A stretch of DNA of 64,000 nucleotides from Closterium sp. NIES-65 (GCA_948144175.1 CANXME010001990.1:124001-188000), one strand, 5' to 3'. Positions 1 to 11,084 are shown, counted from the first letter of the stretch. The notes: generated from the sequence alone by a model not told the origin. Translations and numbers: made by a program.

Positions 1-1896
1 CAGGCTCGACCCTGGCTGACGTTTAAACGTAGCCAGGTGACGACCCGTGCTGGCCTCCGTGCAGTGCGTCACTCGCTGACTAGCAGGGGTGAACTGGTGG
101 ACTCCCACATCCTGTAGGTCAGCACCACTCACCAAGTTCGTAGAGAACGAGGGGAGGTAGAGACCAGACAGGGTGCCAGAGGGAGCCGCCGGACACGGGA
201 GGACCGTGGAGAAGCGAGCCAGGACAGGACCCCCAGAGGGGTCAGCCAGGGAAACCGCAACCGGCCGACTAAGCGGCGTAAGTGTGGTGCGGTCCCGAAA
301 GAAAGAGCGAGACGCTCCAGAGTCAAGAGTGAAGGTGTGGGAGGCCGAAGCCGACGCAGTACCTGAGAGCGCAGACGCACTAGTACTTGAGAGAGCAGTC
401 TCGCGAGCACCTGAGAGCACAGACGCACTGGCACCTAGAGCAGAAGCCTCACCGGCACCTGGAGCAGCAGTACCAATGCCCGGGTCGGGCGGGAAACACC
501 GGTAACAGTCACCCTCCTCACTAATGGTCACAGCATACATGGCAGCAAGGATAGCATCAAAATCAAGATCAAAGATAGCTACACCAGCCCTAGACAGCTC
601 TCCCCAGCGGGGGATCTCCGCGGCCTCCGGGAACTGCTGACGCCAAGCGTCCGTCAGGCGGCCAAAGCAGCGGTGGGCGGAGTGGGCACCCCCACACTGC
701 TCTCCAATGCGGTCGCCAGTGCGGAGAACGTAGGTGCAGGGACCAAAACCCCCACCGCGCTGACGCTGCGTGTACCACTCACGGAGCTGCTGAGGGGTGG
801 GGACGTCGCGAGAACGCTGCTGCTGCTGCTGCTGGCGCTGACCGCCACCAGTGCCGCTCCGCTGCGAAGCTCCACTCAGACCACCTCCACCTCCCCCACC
901 CCCGCCTCCGCCTCCACCGCCCCCGCCTCCACCTCCACCGCTGCCACCTCCGCCACCTCCGCTACCACCGCCACCGCCGCCGCCACTCCCGCCTCCACTG
1001 CTGCCACTAGCACCCCCACCCCCGCTACCACCTCCACCGCCATCCCCACTCCCTCCGCCGCCTCCACCTCCACCGCCACCGCCCCCACTGGCCCCACCCG
1101 CTCCCTTGCCCCCCTTGCCCTTGCCAGAGCGGCGTCTCCCGCTAGGGGCAGACGCCGCACCGATCGACTCAAGACCAACGAGGTCGGCCGCAGCGGCAGA
1201 GGCGACAGAGGGCAGGAGAGGGGAAGGAGAACACCCCTCAAAGATGGGGGCGCGGGGGTCACCTCGAGAGGCTCCTACAGCAACTATGCTCTTCTCTGCT
1301 GCAAGGAGGGCCTTCTCGAGGCTGTCGACTATGAGGGTGGTGGGACAGACCGCAAGGAAGTGGTCCCAGACTACACGAAGGGAGTCAAGGAGGCGAGTGA
1401 CTAAGAAGTAGAGAGTGATGTACATGGGGGGGGGGTTCTTGGCGCAGAAGTCAGCAGGAAGCGCAGCGCGGTAGCGAGTGTCACTAGTGCGGAGGTGCGT
1501 GATGAGATCAGCGACAGTGGGAAAGGCGGCAAGGTCAGGGAAGAGGAAGGGGAGCATGAGGCGGCTCAGTGCAGCAGTGGCAGGGGAGGAGTAGCGCGCA
1601 ACTACAGCGTCGTACAAGGTCTGAGCACTCTTGTACTGGCTAAAGTGCGCGCGCTCAGCGGTAGGCAGGTGGCAACGCACAGCAAGACGTGCAGCAGCAT
1701 CGCGCGTGGCCCACTGAGAGCGAATAGTGGCGTCAGCATCAGCAGCAGGGGCAGGGACGGCGCCAGAGGTGAGGTCAAAGAGAGACAGACCGTCGGCCCT
1801 GTCGCACTGTAAAAACAGCTGCAGGTTGTCGAGCCAGACCTCAAAGTCAATGGCTCGACCCTCAGCGTCAAAAGCGAGGACACTAGGTGTAGCCAT
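1..1896 (-). CDS. Ty1/copia gag-pol polyprotein, 5' part (runs off the window)
   Basis: This is the N-terminal part of a copia polyprotein, read from an ATG at 1896 toward position 1. The sampled landmarks (start at 1896, the ATG at 1425, the zinc-finger Cys at 738, the protease Asp at 324) all lie in one frame, and I found no stop between them. The N-terminal gag body has a W-L-D-N-L-Q-L-F motif. A Gly-rich tract encoded by GGN repeats follows (about 875-1110). A Cys/His knuckle-like segment (CGGAH..HRC) lies near 665-740. The protease active site DSGAS is at 310-324. The region after it matches the pre-integrase part of the element at 20.7-27.1 kb. A run of ten C (1426-1435) encodes prolines and does not shift the frame. 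Integrase, RT and RNase H must lie outside the window. Good copia assignment; whether the whole element is intact cannot be judged. Confidence 0.88.
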   Translation of the reverse strand, partial: MATPSVLAFDAEGRAIDFEVWLDNLQLFLQCDRADGLSLFDLTSGAVPAPAADADATIRSQWATRDAAARLAVRCHLPTAERAHFSQYKSAQTLYDAVVARYSSPATAALSRLMLPFLFPDLAAFPTVADLITHLRTSDTRYRAALPADFCAKNPPPMYITLYFLVTRLLDSLRVVWDHFLAVCPTTLIVDSLEKALLAAEKSIVAVGASRGDPRAPIFEGCSPSPLLPSVASAAAADLVGLESIGAASAPSGRRRSGKGKGGKGAGGASGGGGGGGGGGGGSGDGGGGGSGGGGASGSSGGGSGGGGGGGSGGGGGGSGGGGGGGGGGGGGGGGGGGGLSGASQRSGTGGGQRQQQQQQRSRDVPTPQQLREWYTQRQRGGGFGPCTYVLRTGDRIGEQCGGAHSAHRCFGRLTDAWRQQFPEAAEIPRWGELSRAGVAIFDLDFDAILAAMYAVTISEEGDCYRCFPPDPGIGTAAPGAGEASALGASASVLSGARETALSSTSASALSGTASASASHTFTLDSGASRSFFRDRTTLTPLSRPVAVSLADPSGGPVLARFSTVLPCPAAPSGTLSGLYLPSFSTNLVSGADLQDVGVHQFTPASQRVTHCTEASTGRHLATFKRQPGSSL

Positions 1897-2799
1897 GACG
1901 ACGACAGTGGAGCAGTGCAAGCAGTAGGGGAAGGGTACGCAGTGACAGCAGTGCAGTGCTCACCGGGCAGGGTAGGTCGGGCGGCTCGGGAGGAAGTTCG
2001 CCTGGCGAAACGGCCGCTAGGCTGCTGGGCGGCTCGGCTCCCGGGCGGCTCGGCTGCTGCTGGGCGGCTCGGCCGCTGCTGGGCGGCTTTGCGGCTGCTG
2101 GGCGGCTCAGCGGCTCCCGGCGGCGCGGCTGTTGCTGGGCGGCTCGGCGGCTCCGGGCGGCTCGGCTGATGCTGGGTGGCTCGGCTGCTGCTGGGCGGCT
2201 CGGCGGCTCCTGGGTGGCTCGGCTGCTCCGGGCGGCTCGGCTGCTCCGGGCGGCTCGGCTGCTGCAGGTGGGCGGCTCGGCTGCTGCAGTCGGGCGGCGC
2301 GAGAGCAAGGGGCCGCGGGGCCGTTAGTGCTGGGGGGGCGGGGCCGCGAGATCAGGGGCGGCGGGGCCGTGAGCGCTGGGGCGGCGGGGCCGTGAGATCA
2401 GGGACGGCGGGGCCGCGGGCGCTGGGGCGGCGGGGCCGCGTATCAGGGGCGGCGGGGCCAGGAGCGTTGGGGCGGCGGGGCCGCGAGATCAGGGACGGCG
2501 GGGGCCGCGAGTGCTTGGGCGGCGGGGCCGCGTATCAGGGGCGGCGGGGCCGGGAGCGCTCGGGCGGCGGGGCCGCGAGATCAGGGACGGCGGGGGCCGC
2601 GAGCGCTTGGGCGGCGGGGCCGCGAGAGAAGAGGCGGCGGGGCCGCGTTCACTGGGTGGCGGGGCCGCGAGGGTAAGGCCGGCCGCTAGGGCGGCTCGGG
2701 GAAGGAGTGGCCCGAGGCGCGACTCGGGATGAGTGCGCTTCGGGCAGGAAAAAAAAGATTTCGAGTGGTGGGCCCTAGGCACAGTTCCCACAGGGGAAC
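1897..2799 (-). repeat. GC-rich tandem-repeat leader of the copia element
   Basis: About 0.9 kb between primer binding site and gag is made of two tandem repeat types. About 1985-2300 repeats GGCGGCTCGGCTGCT-like units. About 2310-2690 repeats GGCGGGGCCGCGAG-like units, some joined by ATCAGGGACGG. Any open frames here are products of the repeat. The other two LTR elements of the window carry comparable GC-rich repetitive leaders. Confidence 0.75.
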
Positions 2800-2812
2800 C
2801 TGCTCTATACCA
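2800..2812 (-). promoter_or_regulatory. Primer binding site of the copia element
   Basis: On the minus strand the sequence directly inside the LTR begins TGGTATAGAGCAG, close to the TGGTATCAGAGC type of plant copia elements that pairs with initiator tRNA-Met. It abuts the LTR end, which fixes the element orientation as minus. Confidence 0.75.
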
Positions 2813-2944
2813 TGTGAAAATCTGAACGAGAGTGAATCAACTATGAATGAAGTGAGTACAAATATGAAACCCTAATTGGGTTGTACCCCCTATGGGATAC
2901 CCCACTATAGCCTACACAAATAAGTAAGCTATAATGTTCTGACA
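2813..2944 (-). mobile_element. 5' LTR of the copia element
   Basis: A 132-bp segment with TG...CA ends abuts the primer binding site. It contains the motif family (TGTCAGAA..., TAGTGGGGT, TTAGGGTTT.ATAT) seen also in the solo LTR at 45053-45228. The likely target duplication on this side is AGTTG (2945-2949). The partner lies outside the window. Confidence 0.8.
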
Positions 2945-3330
2945 AGTTGATGTAGTAGCGGAAGTGTCTAATAAAGAGTTTGTGAACCACCTTGCGCTAG
3001 TATCTAAGGGCAAAGTAAGTTGATTAGAGCAAAGAGATACAAGATTATATATGAATACAGGGAATATGAAGAGACGCAGTTATAACTACTGTTGCTGTTG
3101 TGGTTCGATACAGTGACGACTCGGGCAATTGCTCTGTAACGAGTCAGTTGTGTGTCCTTGCTGTCGCGCTGTATTTGTCAGGTCAAAGGTCACTGACCTT
3201 TGACTTTCGCGTAACCTCCAGCGGTTACTTCAACCTCCGAGGGTTGACTCGCTGGTGCCTCGATATGCTTTGCTTCGCTTGTGCCTTAGTGTTTCGACAC
3301 AACAGAGGCGCTTAGGAACGATTGTTTCCA

Positions 3331-3571
3331 ACAACAGTAATGGACTGTGGTTGTCGCGCGACGGGCCTGGGACTGAGGTTGGGAAAAGTGTCGAACCGGA
3401 GGCCCAGAGCGCGGGTTACCCGCCGAGCCGTGAGGTCGGGGTGCGGCGTGCGATGATGGCGGGCGGATTGTTGATGCGAGTGTTGCGAGTGGTAACGGTG
3501 TTGACTGTGGTGCTATAGTGATGTACGTGTTGAGCAGGGATGCGAAGTAAGGAAAATGAATTTTCCTTACA
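3331..3571 (-). mobile_element. LTR-related fragment (same family as 57532-57866)
   Basis: About 240 bp are strongly similar to the solo LTR at 57634-57866, including GGACTGTGGTTGTCGCGCGA, the GAGCCGTGAGGTCGGGGTGC block and a terminal 10-bp-stem hairpin (3547-3570, GTAAGGAAAA/TTTTCCTTAC). The outer part (2945-3330) does not match that solo LTR, so this is a related variant or a truncated copy. A separate perfect 11-bp palindrome (GTCAAAGGTCA/TGACCTTTGAC) lies at 3182-3204. Confidence 0.7.
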
Positions 3572-4050
3572 AATATACTGATGGGTGTGTTGTGGCACTT
3601 TAAAAACAATACCTAGAACCTTTCTCCATGCCTACTGACACTCTTATATAGCTGCACGGATAACGCCTCCTACATTGAAACCCTTACTCTTCCTAACTAA
3701 CGTTACTCTAAGCTATGGTTCCTACCTTGGCTCCTAAAGCTTCTCTAGCTACTATTTTGACAGTATTATCCAGTGCCTTCTAAATTCTAGTGAATAAAGG
3801 TTAAATTGACTATACCGATCAGGGTTTTTCCTGTGTTTTTTTTCTTCACATTTCACGTCTCGGATCATGTACTTGCCCCAAAGTTTTGTATAAAACGAAT
3901 TCCCTTGTTTCAGTGTCAGAAATAACCTAGGGGTGGTGTGGTATTGATCGCGGTACAGTATCAGAAAATGTCACCCGAACCGTACTTTCGAATGATACCT
4001 GGGGTTGACTTAGGCAGAATTGTCCGCCACCGATTTTCCGCTCCGGCAAT
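3572..4050. other. Intergenic, no feature recognised
   Basis: AT-richer sequence between the LTR fragment and the left arm of the inverted duplication. I see no coding frame with family similarity and no clear repeat. Confidence 0.5.
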
Positions 4051-4369
4051 TACGGCGACAGACAATCGGATCGCGCACTGCATCACGCAAACGCCGTCAT
4101 GCGCTGCGTCCGCCGATTTTATCGTGCTGCGCGTCGCTACTCTAAGTTACGCTCTTGATGACGTGCGGTGCCACGTACCGCGACGCCATGAAATGGCCGT
4201 ATCCGTTGCGGCGACTGCGTCGTCGTAATTTACAGTAGCAGGCGACACCAGGTGCGCGCCGTAGCAGTGCGTGACGCAGCGCGAGATGGCTTGCGCGTAG
4301 CTCACGCCAGCAGCTCACGCGCGCCACTTGTCGCCCAACGGCCCACCGTTCGCCCGTTCGCCACTGCGC

Positions 4370-4440
4370 GCAGCTCGTGCGCGCAGCTCGTGCGCACAGC
4401 CCGTGCGCGCAGCTTGTGCGCGCAGCTCATGCGCACTACC
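4370..4440. repeat. Short tandem repeat GCGCAGCTCGTGC
   Basis: About five imperfect copies of a GTGCGCGCAGCTC unit lie in the position of intron 1 of the pseudogene. The right arm has the mirrored repeat at 35395-35480. Confidence 0.7.
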
Positions 4441-4689
4441 AACGGCCTGCTCGCTCCCAGCCCGTGTACCCATCAGCGCCAAGGCCCTGCCCCCCGTCCT
4501 CCGCCCCCTTCGTTTTCCCCCTCCCCTCCCCTCATCTACTCTCCCAGGTTTTTTCCCCCTAAGACCAGAAATGGTAGGTCATAAATTGGTGAATTTGCTT
4601 CTACACGTACTAATCGCTCTGCCTTGGAGCCTTTGCTCGCTCTCCCTCTCTCGTCTCTCCTTCATCTCCCGAACGTCCTTCCTTTATCC

Positions 4690-4900
4690 CACTCTTCATG
4701 CCCCATGCCCCATTCCCCATGATTTATGCCCATCTCTCGTGGTCGATTCCCCACCCCCACCCCCATCTCAAACCCCATACCTCATGCCTCATGCCCCATC
4801 ACCCATCTCCATGCCCCATGCGCCATCACCCGTACCCCATGCCCCATCCCCGATGCTCCATGCTCCTTGCGCCATGCCCCATGCCGCACGACCTATCACA
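4690..4900. repeat. Degenerate CCCCATGCCC repeat
   Basis: Irregular tandem CCCCATGC/CCCCATCACC units, intronic by position. The mirrored repeat (GGGGCATG) is at 34835-35190 in the right arm. Confidence 0.7.
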
Positions 4901-5511
4901 CCATGCATCCCCGCAGGCGTCCCACTGGCGGCAGCACGAGCAAGGGGGTGAGTGCCTTCGCCTGGCGCTGCGGCTGCAGCAAGCACCACAAGAGCTTCGC
5001 TCTTCCCTTTCCTCATGCCCCATAACCATGCCTCATGTCTTACACTGCAGCTGCAGGGATCACCGGCTGTCATGGACCTGCCCTTCCCCTTCCTGCATGC
5101 CCCATCCCTTATGCACCTCCCCCCTCCCGTCCCGCCACGCCCCATGCATATGCCGTCAGGCTAACCATTGGCGGCACGGCAGCACGAGGAAGGGGGGGAG
5201 TGTGCTCGCTTTTCGCTGCAGCTGCAGGGAGCACCGGCTGTCATGAACCTGCCCTTCCCCTTCCATCATCCAGGTGCAGAGCGGTGCAGTCTAGTGCGAT
5301 GCGATGACCTGCCTGCCCTTCCCTTTCTTGCACCACTCCATCATCCAGGTGCTGTGCGATGCGGTGCTGTGCTGTGCGGTGCAGTGCTGTCCATCATAAT
5401 GTCCATGTCACGCTGCTCATGCTCCACTGTTCACATTGCAATGACCACAACGCCCCACCTTGCTTCATCTCCTCGCCCCCCCCACCTCGTTCCCCATTGC
5501 CATGGCCCATG

Positions 5512-5947
5512 CCTGTCATGTGCCTGTCATGTGCCTATCATGTGCGTGTCATGTGCTTATCATGTGCGTATCATGTGCGTATCATGTGCTTATCATGTGC
5601 GTATGATGTGCGTATGATGTGCGTGTCATGTGCGTGTCATGTGCGTGTCATGTGCGTGTCATGTGCGTGTCATGTGCGTATCATGTGCGTGTCATGTGCG
5701 TATCATGTGCGTGTCATGTGCGTATCATGTGCGTGTCATGTGCGTGTCATGTGCGTGTCATGTGCGTGTCATGTGCGTGTCATGTGCGTATCATGTGCGT
5801 GTCATGTGCGTGTCATGTGCGTGTCATGTGTGTATCATGTGCGTATCATGTGCGTATCATGTGCGTATCATGTGCGTATCATGTGCGTATCATGTGCGTA
5901 TCATGTGCGTATCATGTGCGTATCATGTGCGTATCATGTGCGTATCA
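5512..5947. repeat. 11-bp minisatellite CATGTGCGTRT
   Basis: About 39 copies of an 11-bp unit, CATGTGCGTGT or CATGTGCGTAT. Because 11 is not divisible by 3 and the unit has no stop, all three plus frames stay open and give MCVSC/HVRV-type translations that are not real proteins. GTAT variants cluster at the 3' end and GTGT variants in the middle. The right arm has no equally long counterpart. Confidence 0.92.
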
Positions 5948-7274
5948 TCTACTCATCTCCTGCACTGCCCTGGCAGGCTGCTCTCCCCCTCCTGATATTC
6001 TACCCGCCACTGGCTGACAATCATCTGCCTGGCAAGGGCCTGCCTGCCTGCACCACACCCGCCCAGCAGCCCGTCCGCCCACCCTGCCTCTTGTGCGCCA
6101 ACCACACTCCCCAACTTGCATCCTTCGCACGCGCGTGCACCCCACACTGCCCCCTCCTTCCCCTCTGGAGGGGCCTTGCAGTTCACTCGGCCGCTGCGCT
6201 GCTGCTGCACACGGTATGGCACGACGATTGAAGGGGCATCTGAAAACGAATGGGTCTGGTATGGTGTGTGGGATATGGGAGTGAGGGAGTGAGGTATGGG
6301 TATGAGGAATAGCATGAGGAATGGGCATGAGGTACGGGCGAAAGGTAGGGGCGTGAGGTAAAGGGCGTGAGGTAAAGGGCGTGAGGTACGGTATGGTCTG
6401 ATTTGTAAAACAACAAGGCAGACTATCACCACCCCCACCGCACTCCCCATCCCACCACACTCCCCACCCCCACTAACCCCACTCACCATCCGCTTCACCA
6501 TCCTGCTCGCCTTCCACCTGCATACTCCAAAAGTCGGTCTCTCATCATTCTGCACCCCTTCCCCCCCCTTCCTCCTCCCCCCTCTTCCCTCGTCACCACC
6601 AACCTCTCACCATCCTCCTCGCCCTCCCCCTACTCCCCGCACCCTCCTCCTCCCCTCCCTGTCACCACTCATACCCTGGGCCACATGCCTTCAGAAGCTG
6701 ACGCATCCCCAGGGGCTGACACGGATTCAGGCATTGCAGCTGGGAGAGAGCAGAGAGGGGGAGCGGATCAGAGCACGACAGCGGAGAGGAGGGGCAGCAG
6801 CAGTGCTGGCGGTGTGGGCTGACCACTCGCCCCCCATGTGATTCGTGCGCATGCATGGGTGCGCCAATCACCCCCCCTTGCTCTGTGTCCAAGCCACGTG
6901 TGCCCAGCAATCATCTTGATGCACGTGCTTGGTGCACCGATGCCTTTGGTGCATCGATGTCTTTGGTGCATGCATGGGTGCGTTAATCACCCTCCCCCTC
7001 TTCTCCTTTGTTTCTAAGCCACATGTGCCCAGCAATCATCTTGCATTCTTTCTATCCAACCCACCTCCTTCCACGTCCTCTACCAGACTCTGTGCGCTGC
7101 CGCCTGTGTGGTCGCAGCTCCATCATCTCCCCTTTCTCCCCCATCTCCATTCATACCACTATCCTCCCCTATCCGTTGCTGTGCCTCACCCTTTCACACC
7201 TCCATGCATTGGGCTTTCTTCTCCCCCATCTCCATTCGTGTGACTTCACAAACCCATTGTCTTTCCTGCATGGC

Positions 7275-7345
7275 GAACAGGCAGGCTGGCAGGATGGCGG
7301 GCAGGCAGGCAGGCAGGCAGGCAAGCAGGCAAGCAGATAGGTAGG
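7275..7345. repeat. GCAGGCAGGCAG simple repeat
   Basis: (CAGG)n-type tract, mirrored at about 32555-32660 in the right arm beside the other tRNA-Val. Confidence 0.75.
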
Positions 7346-7806
7346 CAGGCCTCAATCTAAATATTGCACACATCACATATCAGGTCAGGTTATTGAGGAA
7401 AGGGTGTTGGAAGGACTTCGAAAAAAAATCGGAGCCCATTTGTTGCAAGTGGCATGGAAAGGCGGATTAAAGCCGGCGGCCCAAATTGTTCATGCTTTTA
7501 AAAGTTGACCAGAGGGAGTTTTTCTGGTGTGTGCTTTGGCGAGAGTTTCCGATTTCGTCTAGGTTCGTTTTTTTCGCGAGACCCAGCCAACCCTCGGTTT
7601 TCCCCCTGGTGAGTGAATCTGTCTTCGAAAGTCCCAAATTGCAAGTGCGTGACTTTCAAAAGCTTGGACACTCAACTTCGTCAAGTTTTAAAAGCTTGAC
7701 CCTCGCGGTCCGCAATTTAGGATGCGGGCTTCAATATCACCCTAGGGAGGAGAGCTGACATGACATATGGTACTATCAATGTCAGGTCAAAACAGATATT
7801 GTTCAA

Positions 7807-7880
7807 TGGCTTCGCCCGGACTTGAACCGGAGACCTTCAGTGTGTTAGACTGACGTGATAACCAACTACACCACGAAACC
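7807..7880 (-). tRNA. tRNA-Val (anticodon AAC)
   Basis: A full cloverleaf is readable on the minus strand. The acceptor stem GGTTTCG pairs with CGAAGCC (one T-G pair) and the discriminator is A. The anticodon stem TCAGT/ACTGA encloses the loop CTAACAC with anticodon AAC. The T arm contains GGTTCAAGTCC (B box). No CCA is encoded. A T4 run for Pol III termination follows (complement of about 7789-7792). Its sequence is identical to the copy at 32297-32370 in opposite orientation. It lies antisense within the MYND/MSS51 pseudogene. Confidence 0.96.
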
Positions 7881-8047
7881 GTGCTGAACAAAAATTATTT
7901 ACTCATTTCACTATCTCGATGTGCCACAGCTGTGCCATAATTTCACCCCTCTCCCCTCTCTTCCCCTTACCTTCTCTTCAGAACCCCTCACCACCTACCC
8001 ACTGCACTCCCCGCCCTACCATGCCCCTCACCACGCACCGCCTCACA

Positions 8048-8240
8048 CCATGCCTCTCACCATGCCTCTCACCATGCCTCTCACCATGCCTCTCACCATG
8101 CCTCTCACCATGCCTCTCACCATGCCTCTCATCATGCCTCTCACCATGCCTCTCACCATGCCTCTCACCATGCCTCTCACCATGCCTCTCACCATGCCTC
8201 TCACCATGCCTCTCACCATGCCTCTTACCATGCCTCTCAC
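8048..8240. repeat. 12-bp minisatellite ACCATGCCTCTC
   Basis: About 16 nearly perfect copies of a 12-bp unit, intronic in the pseudogene. The right arm at the same place (about 32150-32230) has only a few degenerate units, so the expansion followed the duplication. Confidence 0.92.
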
Positions 8241-8349
8241 CACACACTTCATTGCACCTGCACCGGACAGGGAGGCGCTAGAAGTGGTGGCTCTGCCGGA
8301 GCTGAGAGTGCTGCTGCCTGGAGTGGACACGTGTCTGCCTGCTAAGTGG

Positions 8350-10950
8350 CAAAATACGCGTATTGCGTATATACGCGTGTCGTATATACGCACTCGTTTA
8401 TACGCTATACGCAAAGGTCCCGAGACCCTAGATACGCTATTTCGGGCAGGTTAAAAAAACATCGGGCAGCTAAAATAAGACCCCCCTGCAATACTACTGG
8501 GGTAAGTTTCCACGGGGGTTGGATTTCCCGGTTTTTTTTCCCGATTTTTTTTTTTCACCAACATTACAATGACAACTACTCATCCCATACTACTACTACT
8601 ACACATACTACCACTCACGCTAGTCCAGATCAATTAACCCACCTACGCATACTCATCCTCCAAAATGTCGTCTTCCCCCTCCTCCTCCTCCTCCTCGTCC
8701 CCCTCCATCACATTGTAGCCCTCGGGCACGGGAGGCTCCGGGATGTTCCCGAGCACCACACCCAGCATGACATCTGCACGGGAATGCCAGTTGCGCACAA
8801 CGCTCCAGTTGTGCGCAACAAAAACCAAATCCCGGCACTTGGCAGAGCCAAGCCGGTTCCGGCGGGCCGTGTGCACCCCATCCCACGTTGACCATCCCCT
8901 CTCACATGGTGAAGCCGACACGGGCTGAGAGAGAGTCCTGATGGCTAGGGCCGCCAGCTTTGGTGCGTCAGTGCCGTGCCACTGCCACCACTTTACCATG
9001 TCATACTTGCCTTGCTTGACCAAGTTCCTCTGAGCAATTGCATCCCCCATCCCGAAGCTTCCCTTCATATCCAGAAATGCCCTCACCCCGTCTTGCAGTT
9101 CCATCAAAACCTCGCCAATGTCATCCCCATCATCCCCCTCCTTCCCGTAATTGCAGAGGTGCTCGGCGTGCTGAGTGATGTACGTTTTGAATACCCTAGT
9201 GCACTCCGCGTCTGAGCCGAAGATGTCTTCATCCTGGTTCGCCGGGTTGAGAATTTTGCCCGCAACGTGCATGGGGCAGGCCAGGCTGTCGTCCCACCTG
9301 TTCTTCAGCAGGCGGCGGATGTTCACTTTGTCGGAGTAGCTCAGCTGCTCCTCATCCTCCTCCACCACTGTCCCCACATCCTCAGTCAACTGCAGCATCA
9401 CGTCATACATCCGGCCCATCATCCCCTTGGCATCCCCATCGGTCTTACGCATTGCCATGAACGGGAGCTTCATCAGCTTGGAGAAAAACTCCGCCGTCCG
9501 CCACCACGCGTCATCAAGAACTTGTGACGCAAACTTATCCGCAGACTTCTTCCTATCCCCAACTGCCCAGCCCTTCCACACATCAGACACCACCATCTGT
9601 GCAAGCGACTGCCGCAGCTCACAGAGACGGGACACAACAATGTACTGTGTCTCGAATCTGGTTCCAGCCGGTTTCAGCGCCTGCAGCATCTTTGCACCCA
9701 CTAGTCCGGACGAAGGAGCTGATCTCGCCCGCAGTGTCCACCACCTTGGCCCACGTCATCTTGCCGACGTCCTCCATGAAGAGGTCCAACACGTGGGTGG
9801 CGCATGGCACGTGTTGAATGTGCGGCCATTCCGCGATCAGCTCGTTGCACGCCACCGCGTAGTTGGACCCACCGTCCGTGCAGAACGCCACCACGTTATC
9901 TGGACCGACCTCCTCCAGCACGGGCCTGAGGATGCTGGCGACATAACCGCCGGTTTTGGTCTCCATGCGACAGTCCACGCTGTCCTTGAACACCGCACCG
10001 CTCTCGTTGACGAGAAACACGTTCGCCTGAGGGCAAACGTTTCTTATCAGTCATCATATCAGAAGAAATTGTCACGCCGGTCCGCTTCCAGCTCGCCTTC
10101 ACTCCAGAAAGCCCTCTGTCGATGTTCTCGCAACAGAGTCGCAAGCCCGCCCCGCCGATGAACGTCCTCGTCGGGGGGACGTATCCTGTGCCGGAGTCCC
10201 TAATGGCACAAACGGCGTTGATGAAGAGGGGGTGCTCCGCCACGCGCTCCGGGATTCGACACGCCGCGAACATCAGCGCCAACGCCTCGTGTGCATCGCG
10301 CTTCGCAGCTGCCGCATCCGTCTCCAAGTAGTCAGTAATGCGGCTCCTCTTTCCGCCGCTGGTGACCGACGCAATGGCATCCGATGTCGCCTGGCGGCGC
10401 TGATCCGCTGCTGCAGCCTTAGCCTCATACTTCTTCCGGATGGCAGCCCGTACTTCAGAGGGGGCTTCCTTGCATAGCGCCACTTCGCGGCGCCTCATCT
10501 TCCTCCAACTCGCCAAGTGCTGCGCGCAGCGGGTGGCGGCGCCAGAAAAGACATTGCAGCAGTACCTGCATTCGTATTGCTGCGATTTCCCCTCGTCCAC
10601 CTTTATGCGGCGGAAATGCTTGAACACCTCGTGGTCGACATCGGGAAGGTAAACTCGCGCCGACTGAACAGGACTGTCCGTGCTGGTATTAGGAGGGGGA
10701 GTGGACGGGGTCGGGCTAACATCTGCAGAAGACATTCTAAAAAGGTCTGTGAAGGTACATGGGAGGATGCATTGACGAGAGAGAACAATACCTGATTGTG
10801 AAGTAGCGTGGGATGGAGTGGTGGGGAGAAGTTGAATTGGAGGGAGTTTGTAGGTCGAGAGCGGTACAAATTGGTGGAACTCCAATGTGGAATGTCAAGG
10901 GCATCGCGACTCCAAACATTGGAGCCACGTAACCCAACTCACAGTCGCGG
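8350..10950 (-). mobile_element. hAT-type DNA transposon inserted in the left arm
   Basis: Right-arm homology stops inside the LLPGVD exon at about 8349 and the hAT transposase follows. 8352-8412 is rich in short palindromes (GCGTATATACGC, TATACG), typical of hAT subterminal regions. I could not define terminal inverted repeats or the 8-bp target duplication, so both ends, especially the right one (about 10.9-11.05 kb), are approximate. Absence of this segment from the right arm suggests insertion after the duplication. Confidence 0.65.
8643..10885 (-). pseudogene. hAT-family transposase (BED finger, DUF659, hAT C-terminal dimerisation), frameshifted
   Basis: The protein appears in three consecutive minus-strand frames: 10885 to about 10030, 10020 to about 9690, and 9701 to 8643. 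The first has a BED-type zinc finger (YECRYCCNVF...AQHL) and the start of DUF659 (TISSDMMTDKK). The second continues DUF659 with FCTDGGSNY (candidate catalytic Asp) and CATHVLDLFMEDVGK. The third carries the rest, including KWWQWHG and the C-terminal dimerisation block (LSQPVSASPCERGWS...RRNRL), and ends in an acidic tail. Each join needs a one-base shift (near 10030 and 9700). No good splice sites are obvious, so frameshift decay is favoured over introns. It would cut and paste its own element if intact. Confidence 0.85.
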
Positions 10951-11084
10951 GGCCGCGAATTGAAAGCACGGAAACCAACTCACCTCCATACATTGAAGCC
11001 ACGTCCAGGCCAGGGTAGATCTCGGACGTGCATTTCGAGCACGGCATCTTCTTCGCCGTGAGAAAACGAGTCATAACCTGCCGA

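Noticed and set aside
851..1411. Plus-strand proline-rich frame
   Set aside because: Antisense of the Gly-rich tract of the copia gag on the minus strand.
1426..1435. Run of ten C read at first as a gag frameshift
   Set aside because: Codon positions before (1896) and after (1425) the run are in the same frame, and it encodes prolines.
3547..3571. Terminal hairpin as a Helitron 3' end
   Set aside because: No CTRR follows, and the related copy at 57532-57866 has TG...CA ends and a 5-bp duplication, which marks an LTR.
5359..6231. Long open frames with MCVSCAYHVRV repeats
   Set aside because: They are three-frame readings of an 11-bp stop-free minisatellite in an intron position.
7919..8454. 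Plus frames with MPLTMPLT repeats and the minus RHGERHGE frame
   Set aside because: 12-bp minisatellite translation; only the short part after 8256 matches a pseudogene exon.
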